NCBI GenBank assembly: GCA_021323155.1
Contig: JAJTCI010000060.1
Location: 1 to 10,126, forward strand
DNA from: Chitinophagaceae bacterium
GTDB taxonomy: Bacteria; Bacteroidota; Bacteroidia; Chitinophagales; Chitinophagaceae
Length of the DNA: 10,126 bases
Direction of reading: 5' to 3'
Part shown: positions 1 through 6,243 of the stretch, one piece after another
How the letters are laid out: each line of letters begins with the position of its first letter
How positions within the stretch are numbered: position 1 is the first letter of the stretch
The notes under the pieces: model-generated
The model's database searches: none
Seen by the model: the letters and a program-made list of their open reading frames with translations, nothing else
What the model was told of the DNA's origin: nothing
Program-made: the position numbers and the translations under genes

Positions 1-320
1 CGCGTTCTATTGTTAAGACCGGGAATAATAAATACATCCTGAAGCCAGTGATACGCACCACATTGCAGGCAGTTGGCGGAAGCATCAGGGGTTTTGTGAA
101 GCCAGACAGCGTTCAGACCGCGGTATACGCGATCCGTGGCACTGATACATTCGGCACCTATACATCAAACGGAAGCTATACGATCCGCGCGCTCGATGCC
201 GGCACCTACAGCATGCTTTTCGTTCCATCCGATACAACTTATAACAACGCGACAAAGACGGGTATTACTGTAACTACCAATACCGTGACCGTTGTAGACA
301 CTGTTGTTTTAGCCCACTAG
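1..320 (+). CDS. DUF4382 domain-containing protein, C-terminal part only (5' end outside window)
   Basis: The reading frame is open from base 3 to the TAG at 318-320, so 105 residues are visible and the start lies upstream of the window. The in-frame GTG at 48 falls inside a conserved block and is not the start. Residues 1-34 (SIVKTGNNKYILKPVIR, then AVGGSIRGFVKP) match the end of the DUF4382 domain as I know it from Bacteroidota secreted or lipid-anchored proteins. The remaining ~70 residues are rich in Thr, Val, Tyr and Gly (GTYTSNGSYTIRALDAGTYSMLFVP) and read like a carboxypeptidase-regulatory/Cna-B-type beta sandwich, which usually follows DUF4382. Such proteins are usually exported with an N-terminal lipoprotein signal, which cannot be checked here. 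No enzymatic motif is visible and the biological role is unknown. The gene ends in a strong terminator, so it is probably the last gene of its transcript. Confidence 0.8.
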   Translation, partial: RSIVKTGNNKYILKPVIRTTLQAVGGSIRGFVKPDSVQTAVYAIRGTDTFGTYTSNGSYTIRALDAGTYSMLFVPSDTTYNNATKTGITVTTNTVTVVDTVVLAH

Positions 321-350
321 GTGGGAATATCCAATGTCAAATGGGAAACC

Positions 351-381
351 AGGGCCATTCTATCAAGAGTGGCCCTTTTTT
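351..381 (+). terminator. Intrinsic (rho-independent) terminator after the DUF4382 gene
   Basis: The arms at 351-361 (AGGGCCATTCT) and 366-376 (AGAGTGGCCCT) pair over 11 positions with a single G-T wobble. They enclose the tetraloop ATCA and are followed by a T run at 376-381. The stem begins 30 bases after the stop codon. The orientation fits termination of the plus-strand gene ending at 320 and isolates it from the DUF4242 gene at 447. Confidence 0.9.
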
Positions 382-446
382 ATGTGGTAATTTTAATCGT
401 GATTGGATAGCTGAATGTTTACATTAGTCATCCAAAACCACCATCT

Positions 447-719
447 ATGCCCAGATATGTTATTGAAAGGGAGATCCCCGGCGCCGGTAATCTCAGTGCC
501 GACCAGCTCAAAGGTATTTCGCAGACCTCCTGCAGTGTGTTAGCAAAACTGGGCTCCGAGATCCAGTGGGTACACAGCTATGTGACCGGCGACAAGATCT
601 ATTGCGTGTATATCGCGCCGAATGAAGAAATGGTGAGAGAACATGCCAGGCAAGGCGGTTTCCCGGCGAACAGCGTAAGCCAGGTGGCAACGGTGATCGA
701 TCCTACCACCGCGGAATAG
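447..719 (+). CDS. DUF4242 domain-containing small protein (SCO4226-like nickel-binding family)
   Basis: This 90-residue protein consists of the DUF4242 domain alone and has no signal peptide or membrane segment, so it should be cytoplasmic. The characteristic blocks are all present: YVIEREIPGAG (residues 4-14), IQWVHSYVTGDKIYCVYIAPNEE (39-61) and REHARQGGFPANSV (64-77). The family folds as a ferredoxin-like dimer. The Streptomyces member SCO4226 was described as nickel-binding, but metal binding by this protein is inference. His43 and His66 are possible ligands. The ATG at 447 is the first in frame and places the conserved beta strand at residue 3, which is the usual family start. No Shine-Dalgarno sequence is visible, as is normal in Bacteroidota. 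The gene appears monocistronic, with a terminator before it and 166 non-coding bases after it. Physiological role unknown. Confidence 0.85.
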   Translation: MPRYVIEREIPGAGNLSADQLKGISQTSCSVLAKLGSEIQWVHSYVTGDKIYCVYIAPNEEMVREHARQGGFPANSVSQVATVIDPTTAE

Positions 720-745
720 TTATTATCCATGACTCCATTTTCAGT

Positions 746-766
746 GGCCGCCTGATCATGGCGGCC
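746..766. other. Perfect GC-rich hairpin between the DUF4242 and sigma-factor genes
   Basis: GGCCGCC (746-752) and GGCGGCC (760-766) are perfect inverted copies around the 7-base loop TGATCAT. The hairpin starts 26 bases after the DUF4242 stop. No T run follows on either strand, so it is at best a weak or factor-assisted terminator or an mRNA-end stabiliser. A second, weaker hairpin (GCCCT 796-800, AGGGC 806-810, loop AAAGA) lies 30 bases downstream. The rest of 720-885 shows no recognisable gene and no clear TAnnTTTG box for the sigma-factor operon. Function is inference. Confidence 0.45.
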
Positions 767-885
767 TCAATCCTTATGTACAAGCCTCTCAGCGCGCCCT
801 AAAGAAGGGCTACTCTAAAAAACAGGGATAAAAACAACCTCCCGGGCAACCTTCCTGATCTTTTCTGCATTTATATTGTAGCAGC

Positions 886-1434
886 ATGGAACTCCCGCAA
901 CTACTCAAGGCCTGTGCAAAGCACCAGCTGATGGCACAAAAACAACTGTTCGACCTGTATGCCCGCCAGATGTACATCCTTTGCCGGCGCTACATGCGTA
1001 GCAACGAGACGGCGGAAGAGGCGATGATGAACGGGTTCTATAAATTCTTCACCAGCCTCCACAAATTCACCTATGCAAGCGAGGCGGCAACCACGGCCTG
1101 GATAAAGAAAATGATGGTGAATGAATGCCTGGCTTTGCTTCGTAAGAAAGAGCACCTGATGATGGTATCGGAGGTGGAGGCCGAAGAGATCGCTGACCAC
1201 CCAGTGGTGCTGGATGACCTGCAGGCGGAAGAAATATACCTACTTGTCACCCGCCTCCCGATCGGTTACCGGACAGTCTTTAACCTCTACGCGATCGAAG
1301 GACTCGGGCATAAAGAGATAGCGACGCTTTTGAATATTACCGAGGGCACCAGTAAAAGCCAGTTGAGTAAAGCGAGGCAGTGGCTGCAAAAAATGATACT
1401 CGAACAAAACAAGGAAACGCATGCAGGAAGGTAG
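886..1434 (+). CDS. RNA polymerase ECF (sigma-70 family) sigma factor
   Basis: This 182-residue protein has the usual ECF length and two-domain layout. Region 2 spans about residues 15-90 (QKQLFDLYARQMYILCRRYM, TAEEAMMNGFYKFF, TTAWIKKMMVNECLALLRKK). Region 4 spans about 113-168, with the helix-turn-helix in LPIGYRTVFNLYAIEGLGHKEIA followed by LLNITEGTSKSQLSKARQWL. It should recruit core RNA polymerase to a small regulon. The ATG at 886 lies just before the first region-2 helix and is preferred. The next gene overlaps by 14 bases, which suggests translational coupling to its likely anti-sigma factor. In region 2.2 the acidic D-x-x-Q-E type motif common in ECF factors is replaced by AEEAMMNG, so the core-binding surface is slightly divergent. 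No FecR-type regulator or TonB receptor adjoins it, so it is not a classical iron-uptake SigI/FecI unit. Regulon unknown. Confidence 0.92.
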   Translation: MELPQLLKACAKHQLMAQKQLFDLYARQMYILCRRYMRSNETAEEAMMNGFYKFFTSLHKFTYASEAATTAWIKKMMVNECLALLRKKEHLMMVSEVEAEEIADHPVVLDDLQAEEIYLLVTRLPIGYRTVFNLYAIEGLGHKEIATLLNITEGTSKSQLSKARQWLQKMILEQNKETHAGR

Positions 1435-2038
1435 ATCCATACAAACGAAAATGGCGCAGCTGAAGAAGTTGCCACCTGGGTTCGGTGCAGACCCGGAAGG
1501 CGCCTGGGAGCAACTGGAACACCGCCTTGCCGGGAGGAAAAAGGTTTATACAGGCTGGTGGAGATGGGCAGCGGTATTATTGACCGTCGCTGCGTTAGGT
1601 GCCTGGTTTTTCTCTGTCAAAGACGATGCACCCGTCGTGGAAAACAAACCACTCCCCCGCCCTGCAGAATTTGTAAATGGTGAAAAAGCCCTGGTGATTA
1701 AGACAAATACAATAGCGCAACCATCCCGGGCAGTCCAGGCAACAACGGCCCGGGCAGTGCTTCCACAGAGAACAGATTCAATGATCGTAGTCGTTGAGTC
1801 TTCACCGGATACTACAATAATCATTGAACCAGTAGTCACCATTCCGGCTCTACCCACAGTGACTACACCAAAGAAATTAAAAGTGGTCCATCTGAATGAA
1901 CTGTACGATTTCCAACAGGAAAAGCGGGAGTCGTTTGGCAATGCCGGTGTTCCATCGACAGCTCTTGAAACCCCAGGGAAAAATAACGTATTCCCTTACT
2001 TCGGCAACAGGAAGAATAAGCAACCCAACAACAATTAA
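1421..2038 (+). CDS. Putative anti-sigma factor, single-pass inner membrane protein
   Basis: The protein has 205 residues. The cytoplasmic N-terminus (about 1-45) contains an amphipathic stretch, GAWEQLEHRLAGRKK. One transmembrane helix follows at about 46-65 (WWRWAAVLLTVAALGAWFF). The rest is a Pro/Thr/Val-rich, low-complexity periplasmic part ending in an Asn-rich tail. A KKLKVVHLNEL block at 151-161 resembles a short conserved segment I associate with Bacteroidota anti-sigma-like proteins (memory-based). It has neither the HxxxCxxC zinc motif nor a FecR domain, so the anti-sigma call rests on topology and on its 14-base overlap with the sigma-factor gene. The ATG at 1421 gives the coupled start. 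The in-frame ATG at 1451 (residue 11) is an alternative that would remove the overlap and keep all visible features. The next gene starts 4 bases after its stop, so all three genes should be one transcript. Confidence 0.7.
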   Translation: MQEGRSIQTKMAQLKKLPPGFGADPEGAWEQLEHRLAGRKKVYTGWWRWAAVLLTVAALGAWFFSVKDDAPVVENKPLPRPAEFVNGEKALVIKTNTIAQPSRAVQATTARAVLPQRTDSMIVVVESSPDTTIIIEPVVTIPALPTVTTPKKLKVVHLNELYDFQQEKRESFGNAGVPSTALETPGKNNVFPYFGNRKNKQPNNN

Positions 2039-2042
2039 CCAC

Positions 2043-3209
2043 ATGAAACAAAGCTTTCTGATCCTGCTGTTCATCACAGCAGCAGCCCATGTCTTGCCCG
2101 CGCAATACGCCTTCCGCGTATCCGTCCCCACACCGGTATCGGAGTGGCTATTTAATTCACCTTCGCCGCATTCAACACGCGTTCATTTCGACTTCGAGCT
2201 GGGAAAAGGAAATAAACTGGCAATTGAAATGACTCAACTGGGACAGTTAAATCATTTGCCTTCCGTGGATTCGATACTGTTCCAGGTGAAAAGAGCGCTG
2301 GGGCCACTAAAAGATTCCTTTAAAGCGGACGGCATCGTTCGGCGGATAGATTATGTGGCCACCCACGGTCAGCCTCCCAAGATCCGCATCGTCAATCATA
2401 CCGAACGCCCGAAAAGTTATAGTTACGTGGAAGGCGAGCTGGTGCAGCTAAAGACCGATTCCGATACGGTCCGCATCGTGTTGCACGTCGCTACGGGTGA
2501 GATGATGCGGGTGAGAACACAAACGGGTACAAAGGAGTGGCCAGGGCTGCATCCTTTCGTGATGACCCTGGCGTTGAACAACATCGCGGACATCAACAGC
2601 CTGCCGGATTCAACGCTTTCAAAAGCAGTGAACATGATCCTGGCACAGGCAACGAAGTACCTGCAACCCGGTGCAAAAAAGCCGAACAGGAACGCTTACT
2701 TCTACGCGCACTTTGACATGCTCACGGGGAAAATGCAGCCGATCAAAGAAAGGTATGAGCACCATACACGGAATGTCTTTGAACCCACCATTCAAATGGG
2801 ACTGCAATATGGCAGGGGTGATTTCATCCCTTCTGTTGGGCTGGGCATTCAATACATCCACGGTTACGAACCTTCATTTGGCAACAGCCATTTGCGCTTA
2901 TTCTGGGAACCCCATTTTATCTTTTCACGCAACACGACCAATAAACTGGTGACGCAACGAAACGATTTCATTACGATGCAGTACACCCAAATGCCCTCGG
3001 GAAAAGAAAGAAGGGAGCTGTACACGATCGGGAATATCACCCTCGGTTACCTTGCTTTGCGGCGCGGTGATTTCTTTGAAAAGCACACGTTCAAAATGGG
3101 ATTGCCCATGCTGGCCTACGGCAATCTCCTCTTTGAGCCACAGTATTTTTTTGACAGGGGGTTCCGGCACTTCAGTCCTTCGGTAAAATTCACAATGTTG
3201 TTCGAATAG
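2043..3209 (+). CDS. Exported protein of unknown function with barrel-like C-terminal half
   Basis: The start is the ATG at 2043, 4 bases after the preceding stop. It opens a clear signal peptide (MKQSFLILLFITAAAHVLPA, likely cleaved after Ala20). The frame stays open upstream to 1896, but that extension overlaps the anti-sigma gene and would bury the signal sequence. The mature protein has about 368 residues. Residues 21-240 mix beta-rich and helical stretches, including a run of polar residues with many charged pairs, and show no motif I recognise. From about 247 the sequence alternates hydrophobic and polar residues with many aromatics and glycines (PTIQMGLQYGRGDFIPSVG, LRLFWEPHFIFS, YTIGNITLGYLAL, GLPMLAYGNLLFEPQYFF) and ends in SVKFTMLFE. 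This looks like outer-membrane beta strands, but there are too few for certainty. It is probably the effector or sensor partner of the sigma/anti-sigma pair, inferred only from operon position. Confidence 0.75.
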   Translation: MKQSFLILLFITAAAHVLPAQYAFRVSVPTPVSEWLFNSPSPHSTRVHFDFELGKGNKLAIEMTQLGQLNHLPSVDSILFQVKRALGPLKDSFKADGIVRRIDYVATHGQPPKIRIVNHTERPKSYSYVEGELVQLKTDSDTVRIVLHVATGEMMRVRTQTGTKEWPGLHPFVMTLALNNIADINSLPDSTLSKAVNMILAQATKYLQPGAKKPNRNAYFYAHFDMLTGKMQPIKERYEHHTRNVFEPTIQMGLQYGRGDFIPSVGLGIQYIHGYEPSFGNSHLRLFWEPHFIFSRNTTNKLVTQRNDFITMQYTQMPSGKERRELYTIGNITLGYLALRRGDFFEKHTFKMGLPMLAYGNLLFEPQYFFDRGFRHFSPSVKFTMLFE

Positions 3210-3214
3210 AAGAC

Positions 3215-4045
3215 TCAGAACGAAAACTGCAGTTGGGAAGGTGTGGACTTCTTTGGCTTTACGGGTAAAGGATAATCGTTCCCTTTGATGTAATATATTT
3301 CCGATTCGTTATAACGCGAGGCGATGACCATCTTCACTTCGCCGGCATGCGCGTCGAACATTTCCTGCACCAATTCCGGGCGATTGTTGTTACTGGAAAG
3401 GTGAGACAGGAAGAGATGCGTCATGAATGACGGCCGGTGTTGCCGGAATACTTCCAGTGCCTGCGCATTGCTCAGGTGGCCCTTGCCGCCGGTGATGCGT
3501 TTCTTCAGGTGAAAGGGATAGCCGCCGTGCTGGAGCATGAACTCGTCGTAGTTCGACTCCAGGAAAGCCGCGTGGCACTGGCTGAAATGTTGCACCAGGT
3601 TGGAACAGGGCGCACCGATATCGGTGAAGACACCCACGTTCACGTTATTGCAGGAAACGAGAAAACTGTAAGGGTCCGCGGCGTCGTGCAGCTTGCTGAA
3701 TGCAGACACGCGTATCGAACCAATGTCGATGGGTGCATTCCCCGCGAACGTGCGCGACAACTGCTTATCCAGTTTGATACGTCCATGGCGGCGCGTAGCA
3801 TCCGTAATGTAAACAGGCAGGCGGTGTTTGCTGCTAAGCAGCTCCACTCCTTTGATGTGATCGGTGTGTTCGTGGCTGATGAAGATGGCTTTGATCTTTG
3901 CCATGTCCAGTTCAAGGCGGTTGAGGCGCTTCTCGATCTCGCGGCAGCTGAGGCCGGCATCGACCAGTATGGCTTCCTTTTCATTTCCAACGTAATAACA
4001 GTTGCCGTTGCTTCCACTGTTCAGCGATGCCACTTGTAAACTCAT
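3215..4045 (-). CDS. Metallo-beta-lactamase-fold hydrolase, WalJ/YycJ type
   Basis: The protein has 276 residues, close to the ~265 of the family, and no signal peptide, so it is cytoplasmic. The metal site is complete: HEHTDH (58-63), His120 in KLHDAADP, Asp142 in GVFTDIG, ESNYD (163-167) and a late His215 in FLSHLSSNNN. GHLSN (189-193) is typical of WalJ/YycJ and related proteins. Two metal ions are expected. Bacillus YycJ has been described as a 5'-to-3' double-stranded DNA exonuclease linked to mismatch repair. A nuclease role here is family-based inference, because DNA-repair neighbours are absent. The start MSLQVASLNSGSNGN is the standard family opening. It lies 46 bases downstream of the fusion gene on the same strand and may be co-transcribed with it. 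The C-terminal ~15 residues (VKPKKSTPSQLQFSF) are an unstructured-looking tail. Confidence 0.9.
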   Translation of the reverse strand: MSLQVASLNSGSNGNCYYVGNEKEAILVDAGLSCREIEKRLNRLELDMAKIKAIFISHEHTDHIKGVELLSSKHRLPVYITDATRRHGRIKLDKQLSRTFAGNAPIDIGSIRVSAFSKLHDAADPYSFLVSCNNVNVGVFTDIGAPCSNLVQHFSQCHAAFLESNYDEFMLQHGGYPFHLKKRITGGKGHLSNAQALEVFRQHRPSFMTHLFLSHLSSNNNRPELVQEMFDAHAGEVKMVIASRYNESEIYYIKGNDYPLPVKPKKSTPSQLQFSF

Positions 4046-4091
4046 AAACAGTACAAAGAAAAAGCATTCCGGGCAAGGCCGCCGGGAGAAA

Positions 4092-6017
4092 TCAGTCTTG
4101 TGGTTCTTTTTTTATCCAGATCGTTCCATTCTTGCTTTCCTGCTTGCCGATCAGTCCTTTCCTTTCCAGCGACTGGAGGCGCAGGCGCGAGTCTTCGGCA
4201 GATGCACCCGTGAGGACGGAGAACTCCTTCTCCGTCATGGAGTAAAATGTTTTAAAAAGTTGCACCGGGTTGTCAGGTATCGCCTGCTTCACCGCGTTTG
4301 GTAATAATCGCAGGACGATATTTTCAAATTTGTCATAGTCGTGGTAACCGGCCACACGCAGTAACCTGCTATTCCCATCAGAAAATATAAGCGTAGGAAA
4401 CACTTTGATACCGAGGTCTGTGGCCAGTTCAAGGTCTGCTTTGAAAAGCCCGGGTGCTTTTCCTTCGAAATCTCTTTTGAGACGGGCGGCATCCAAGCCG
4501 GTCTCGAACGCGGCTTTTTCCAGGAACTCCCACTTGATGATATTCTTTTTTTCCAGGAACAACATCTCTTTTATACGACGCAGGAATAAGATGGCCTTAT
4601 CGGTGTCCTGCATTTGCGCGGCTTTGAATGCGATCGATGGCGGGTACGATGAAGATAACGGATCTTCAAACCACACGTCGCCATCCAGCGGTGTATCGTA
4701 GAGCTGGCAAACTTCTTCCCAATGCCGCGCGGCGTCGGAAGGTTTCCTGATCTGCCCGCGGTCATAACCTTCCCAGGAAGGCAGCAGGCCGCCCATGCAA
4801 TATTTTATATCGAGGTATTTACCGTATTCCAGGTACAGCTTCCGGAGTAATGGCTGGATCACCCAGCACGTGGAACATACCGGGTCTGTAAAATAGAGTA
4901 CCTGTACCGGTTTCTTCTCCAGCACTATTATTTTCGGTGGGATGAGGGGAACAGGGATCTCATCGTCGTTTACGGATGAAGGATTGCGGAACCATTCATT
5001 GAGTTCGCGCCCGGCGGTAATGTGTTTACCGATGTCGTTTGCCCGTACCCGGTAATACCGCTGGAACGCGGCCTCTATGCTCGTGGCATTGGCCAGGCAG
5101 GCGCTGAGGGTCTTGGCGTCTACCAACGCGTTGGTGGTACCCGTACTGGTAAATGGCAGCGCGAGGTGCGCGGCGTCACCGATCAACACGACGTTCTGGT
5201 GATGGAATTTTGGCAACAGGTCAAAGTCGGTGGTGTTCCAGACATAGCTGCGGGTGAAATCATTGGCGTCGATCACGGCCTGCACCACTGAGGGGAACTC
5301 GCCTAGTTGTTCACGGCAGAATGCTTCCAGTGAAGCCGGGCCGTTGTTTTCAAAATCAGAATAAGTGGGATCGTATTGCATGAACCACACGTATTCATTA
5401 TTTCCTGTAGGGATGAGACCGAAGGCCAGGCCTCTTTTTTCATGCTGGTACTTGGTGAACGCAGGTGTGTCGGTTGACAGGCCCAGGTCCATCGTGATGC
5501 TGCCCACGATCTCTTTCACTGTAACCGGGGAGTAGTTCACTTTACCCATTATTTCCTGCCGCACTTTTGACTGGCTGCCATCGGCACCGATAAAAATATC
5601 GCCGTGCTCGGTGTCACCATTATCAAACACCGCGGTCACCACTTTATCTCCTTCATAGAGGAAGTGAGAAAAGGTTCTGCCCATGCGTACATTCCCCGGC
5701 GGGAATAAGTTATAGAGGAACCGCGTGAGGTCGGCGCGTTTGATGCACTTCCAGTGATCAAGTTTCAGGTATTTTACGTCGGCTCCGCCCGGGCGCTTCA
5801 GGTTAAACGCCTCTACCTTGTTAGAAGGAAGCTTTACCAGGCTCCCGTTCTTGAGGGTGTTGAGTATCTTCTGTCCCTCCTGGTGCATAAGGAAGGCATG
5901 GCCTTGAGAGGGAACGTCGTCGGCACGCTCGCACACCACCACTTCGTGTCCATTCTTTTTTAAGAGAATTCCAAGAGAGAGGCCGGCGATTCCGCCACCG
6001 ACGATTACGGCTTTCAT
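4092..6017 (-). CDS. Fusion: FAD-dependent monooxygenase + DsbA-like thioredoxin-fold domain + winged-helix-like tail
   Basis: The start is the ATG at 6017, which opens directly with the FAD-binding strand (MKAVIVGGGIAG). The frame runs open to 6122, but those 35 residues look non-coding and overlap the likely promoter. The protein has 641 residues. Residues 1-345 are a class A flavoprotein monooxygenase, with GGGIAG dinucleotide motif at 7-12, DG motif GADG at 144-147, and GD motif GDAAH with Pro288 at 280-288. It should use FAD and NAD(P)H to hydroxylate an unknown small molecule. After a linker (346-370), residues 371-575 form a DsbA-like domain: LYFTDPVCSTCW with CSTC at 381-384, GGLLPSW, and the cis-Pro loop KVFPT at 538-542. 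Residues 581-637 read as helix-turn-helix-wing (MTEKEFSVLTG, LQSLERKGLIG, GTIWIKK). No signal peptide, so it is cytoplasmic. Each domain is recognised with fair confidence; their joint function is unknown. Confidence 0.88.
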   Translation of the reverse strand: MKAVIVGGGIAGLSLGILLKKNGHEVVVCERADDVPSQGHAFLMHQEGQKILNTLKNGSLVKLPSNKVEAFNLKRPGGADVKYLKLDHWKCIKRADLTRFLYNLFPPGNVRMGRTFSHFLYEGDKVVTAVFDNGDTEHGDIFIGADGSQSKVRQEIMGKVNYSPVTVKEIVGSITMDLGLSTDTPAFTKYQHEKRGLAFGLIPTGNNEYVWFMQYDPTYSDFENNGPASLEAFCREQLGEFPSVVQAVIDANDFTRSYVWNTTDFDLLPKFHHQNVVLIGDAAHLALPFTSTGTTNALVDAKTLSACLANATSIEAAFQRYYRVRANDIGKHITAGRELNEWFRNPSSVNDDEIPVPLIPPKIIVLEKKPVQVLYFTDPVCSTCWVIQPLLRKLYLEYGKYLDIKYCMGGLLPSWEGYDRGQIRKPSDAARHWEEVCQLYDTPLDGDVWFEDPLSSSYPPSIAFKAAQMQDTDKAILFLRRIKEMLFLEKKNIIKWEFLEKAAFETGLDAARLKRDFEGKAPGLFKADLELATDLGIKVFPTLIFSDGNSRLLRVAGYHDYDKFENIVLRLLPNAVKQAIPDNPVQLFKTFYSMTEKEFSVLTGASAEDSRLRLQSLERKGLIGKQESKNGTIWIKKEPQD

Positions 6018-6058
6018 TAGTTGGGAGCTGTGGTGTGATTCAATCGAAAATATCGGTG

Positions 6059-6066
6059 CAAAGATA
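6059..6066 (-). promoter_or_regulatory. Candidate Bacteroidota -7 promoter box for the monooxygenase fusion gene
   Basis: Read on the minus strand, 6066-6059 is TATCTTTG, an exact match to the Bacteroidota TAnnTTTG -7 element. It would leave a leader of roughly 40 bases before the ATG at 6017. No convincing TTG at the -33 position about 20 bases further upstream is present, so the promoter would be partial or regulated. The rest of the divergent gap 6018-6243 shows no gene, no clear plus-strand promoter for the TPR gene, and only a weak 6-base inverted repeat (GCAACT 6163-6168, AGTTGC 6184-6189). Confidence 0.45.
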
Positions 6067-6243
6067 AAACATTCCTTTCGCCGGTTTGGATTAATCGCAG
6101 CTAAGTGCTGATTAAAAAACAATTATGAACTACAGACTGTTTTTATGTATTCTTAAACAGGGGCAACTTCTATATGGCCAGGCAGTTGCATTTTCCTGTA
6201 TCACTGAAAAAAGATAACTTGTAAATGCCAAATCTATGCTGCC

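Noticed and set aside
1896..2042. Upstream in-frame extension of the exported-protein gene (437-residue version)
   Set aside because: It lies over the anti-sigma coding region in another frame and would place 49 residues before an evident signal peptide; ATG 2043 is the natural start.
3437..4039. 200-residue plus-strand open frame opposite the WalJ-type hydrolase
   Set aside because: It is a mirror of the strongly supported minus-strand gene, with no recognisable domain or start context.
6018..6122. Upstream in-frame extension of the monooxygenase fusion gene (676-residue version)
   Set aside because: The conserved family start is MKAVIVGGG at 6017, and the extension covers the candidate TATCTTTG promoter box.
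6163..6189. Inverted repeat GCAACT/AGTTGC in the divergent intergenic gap
   Set aside because: A 6-base match with a 15-base spacer is expected by chance in a gap of this size.
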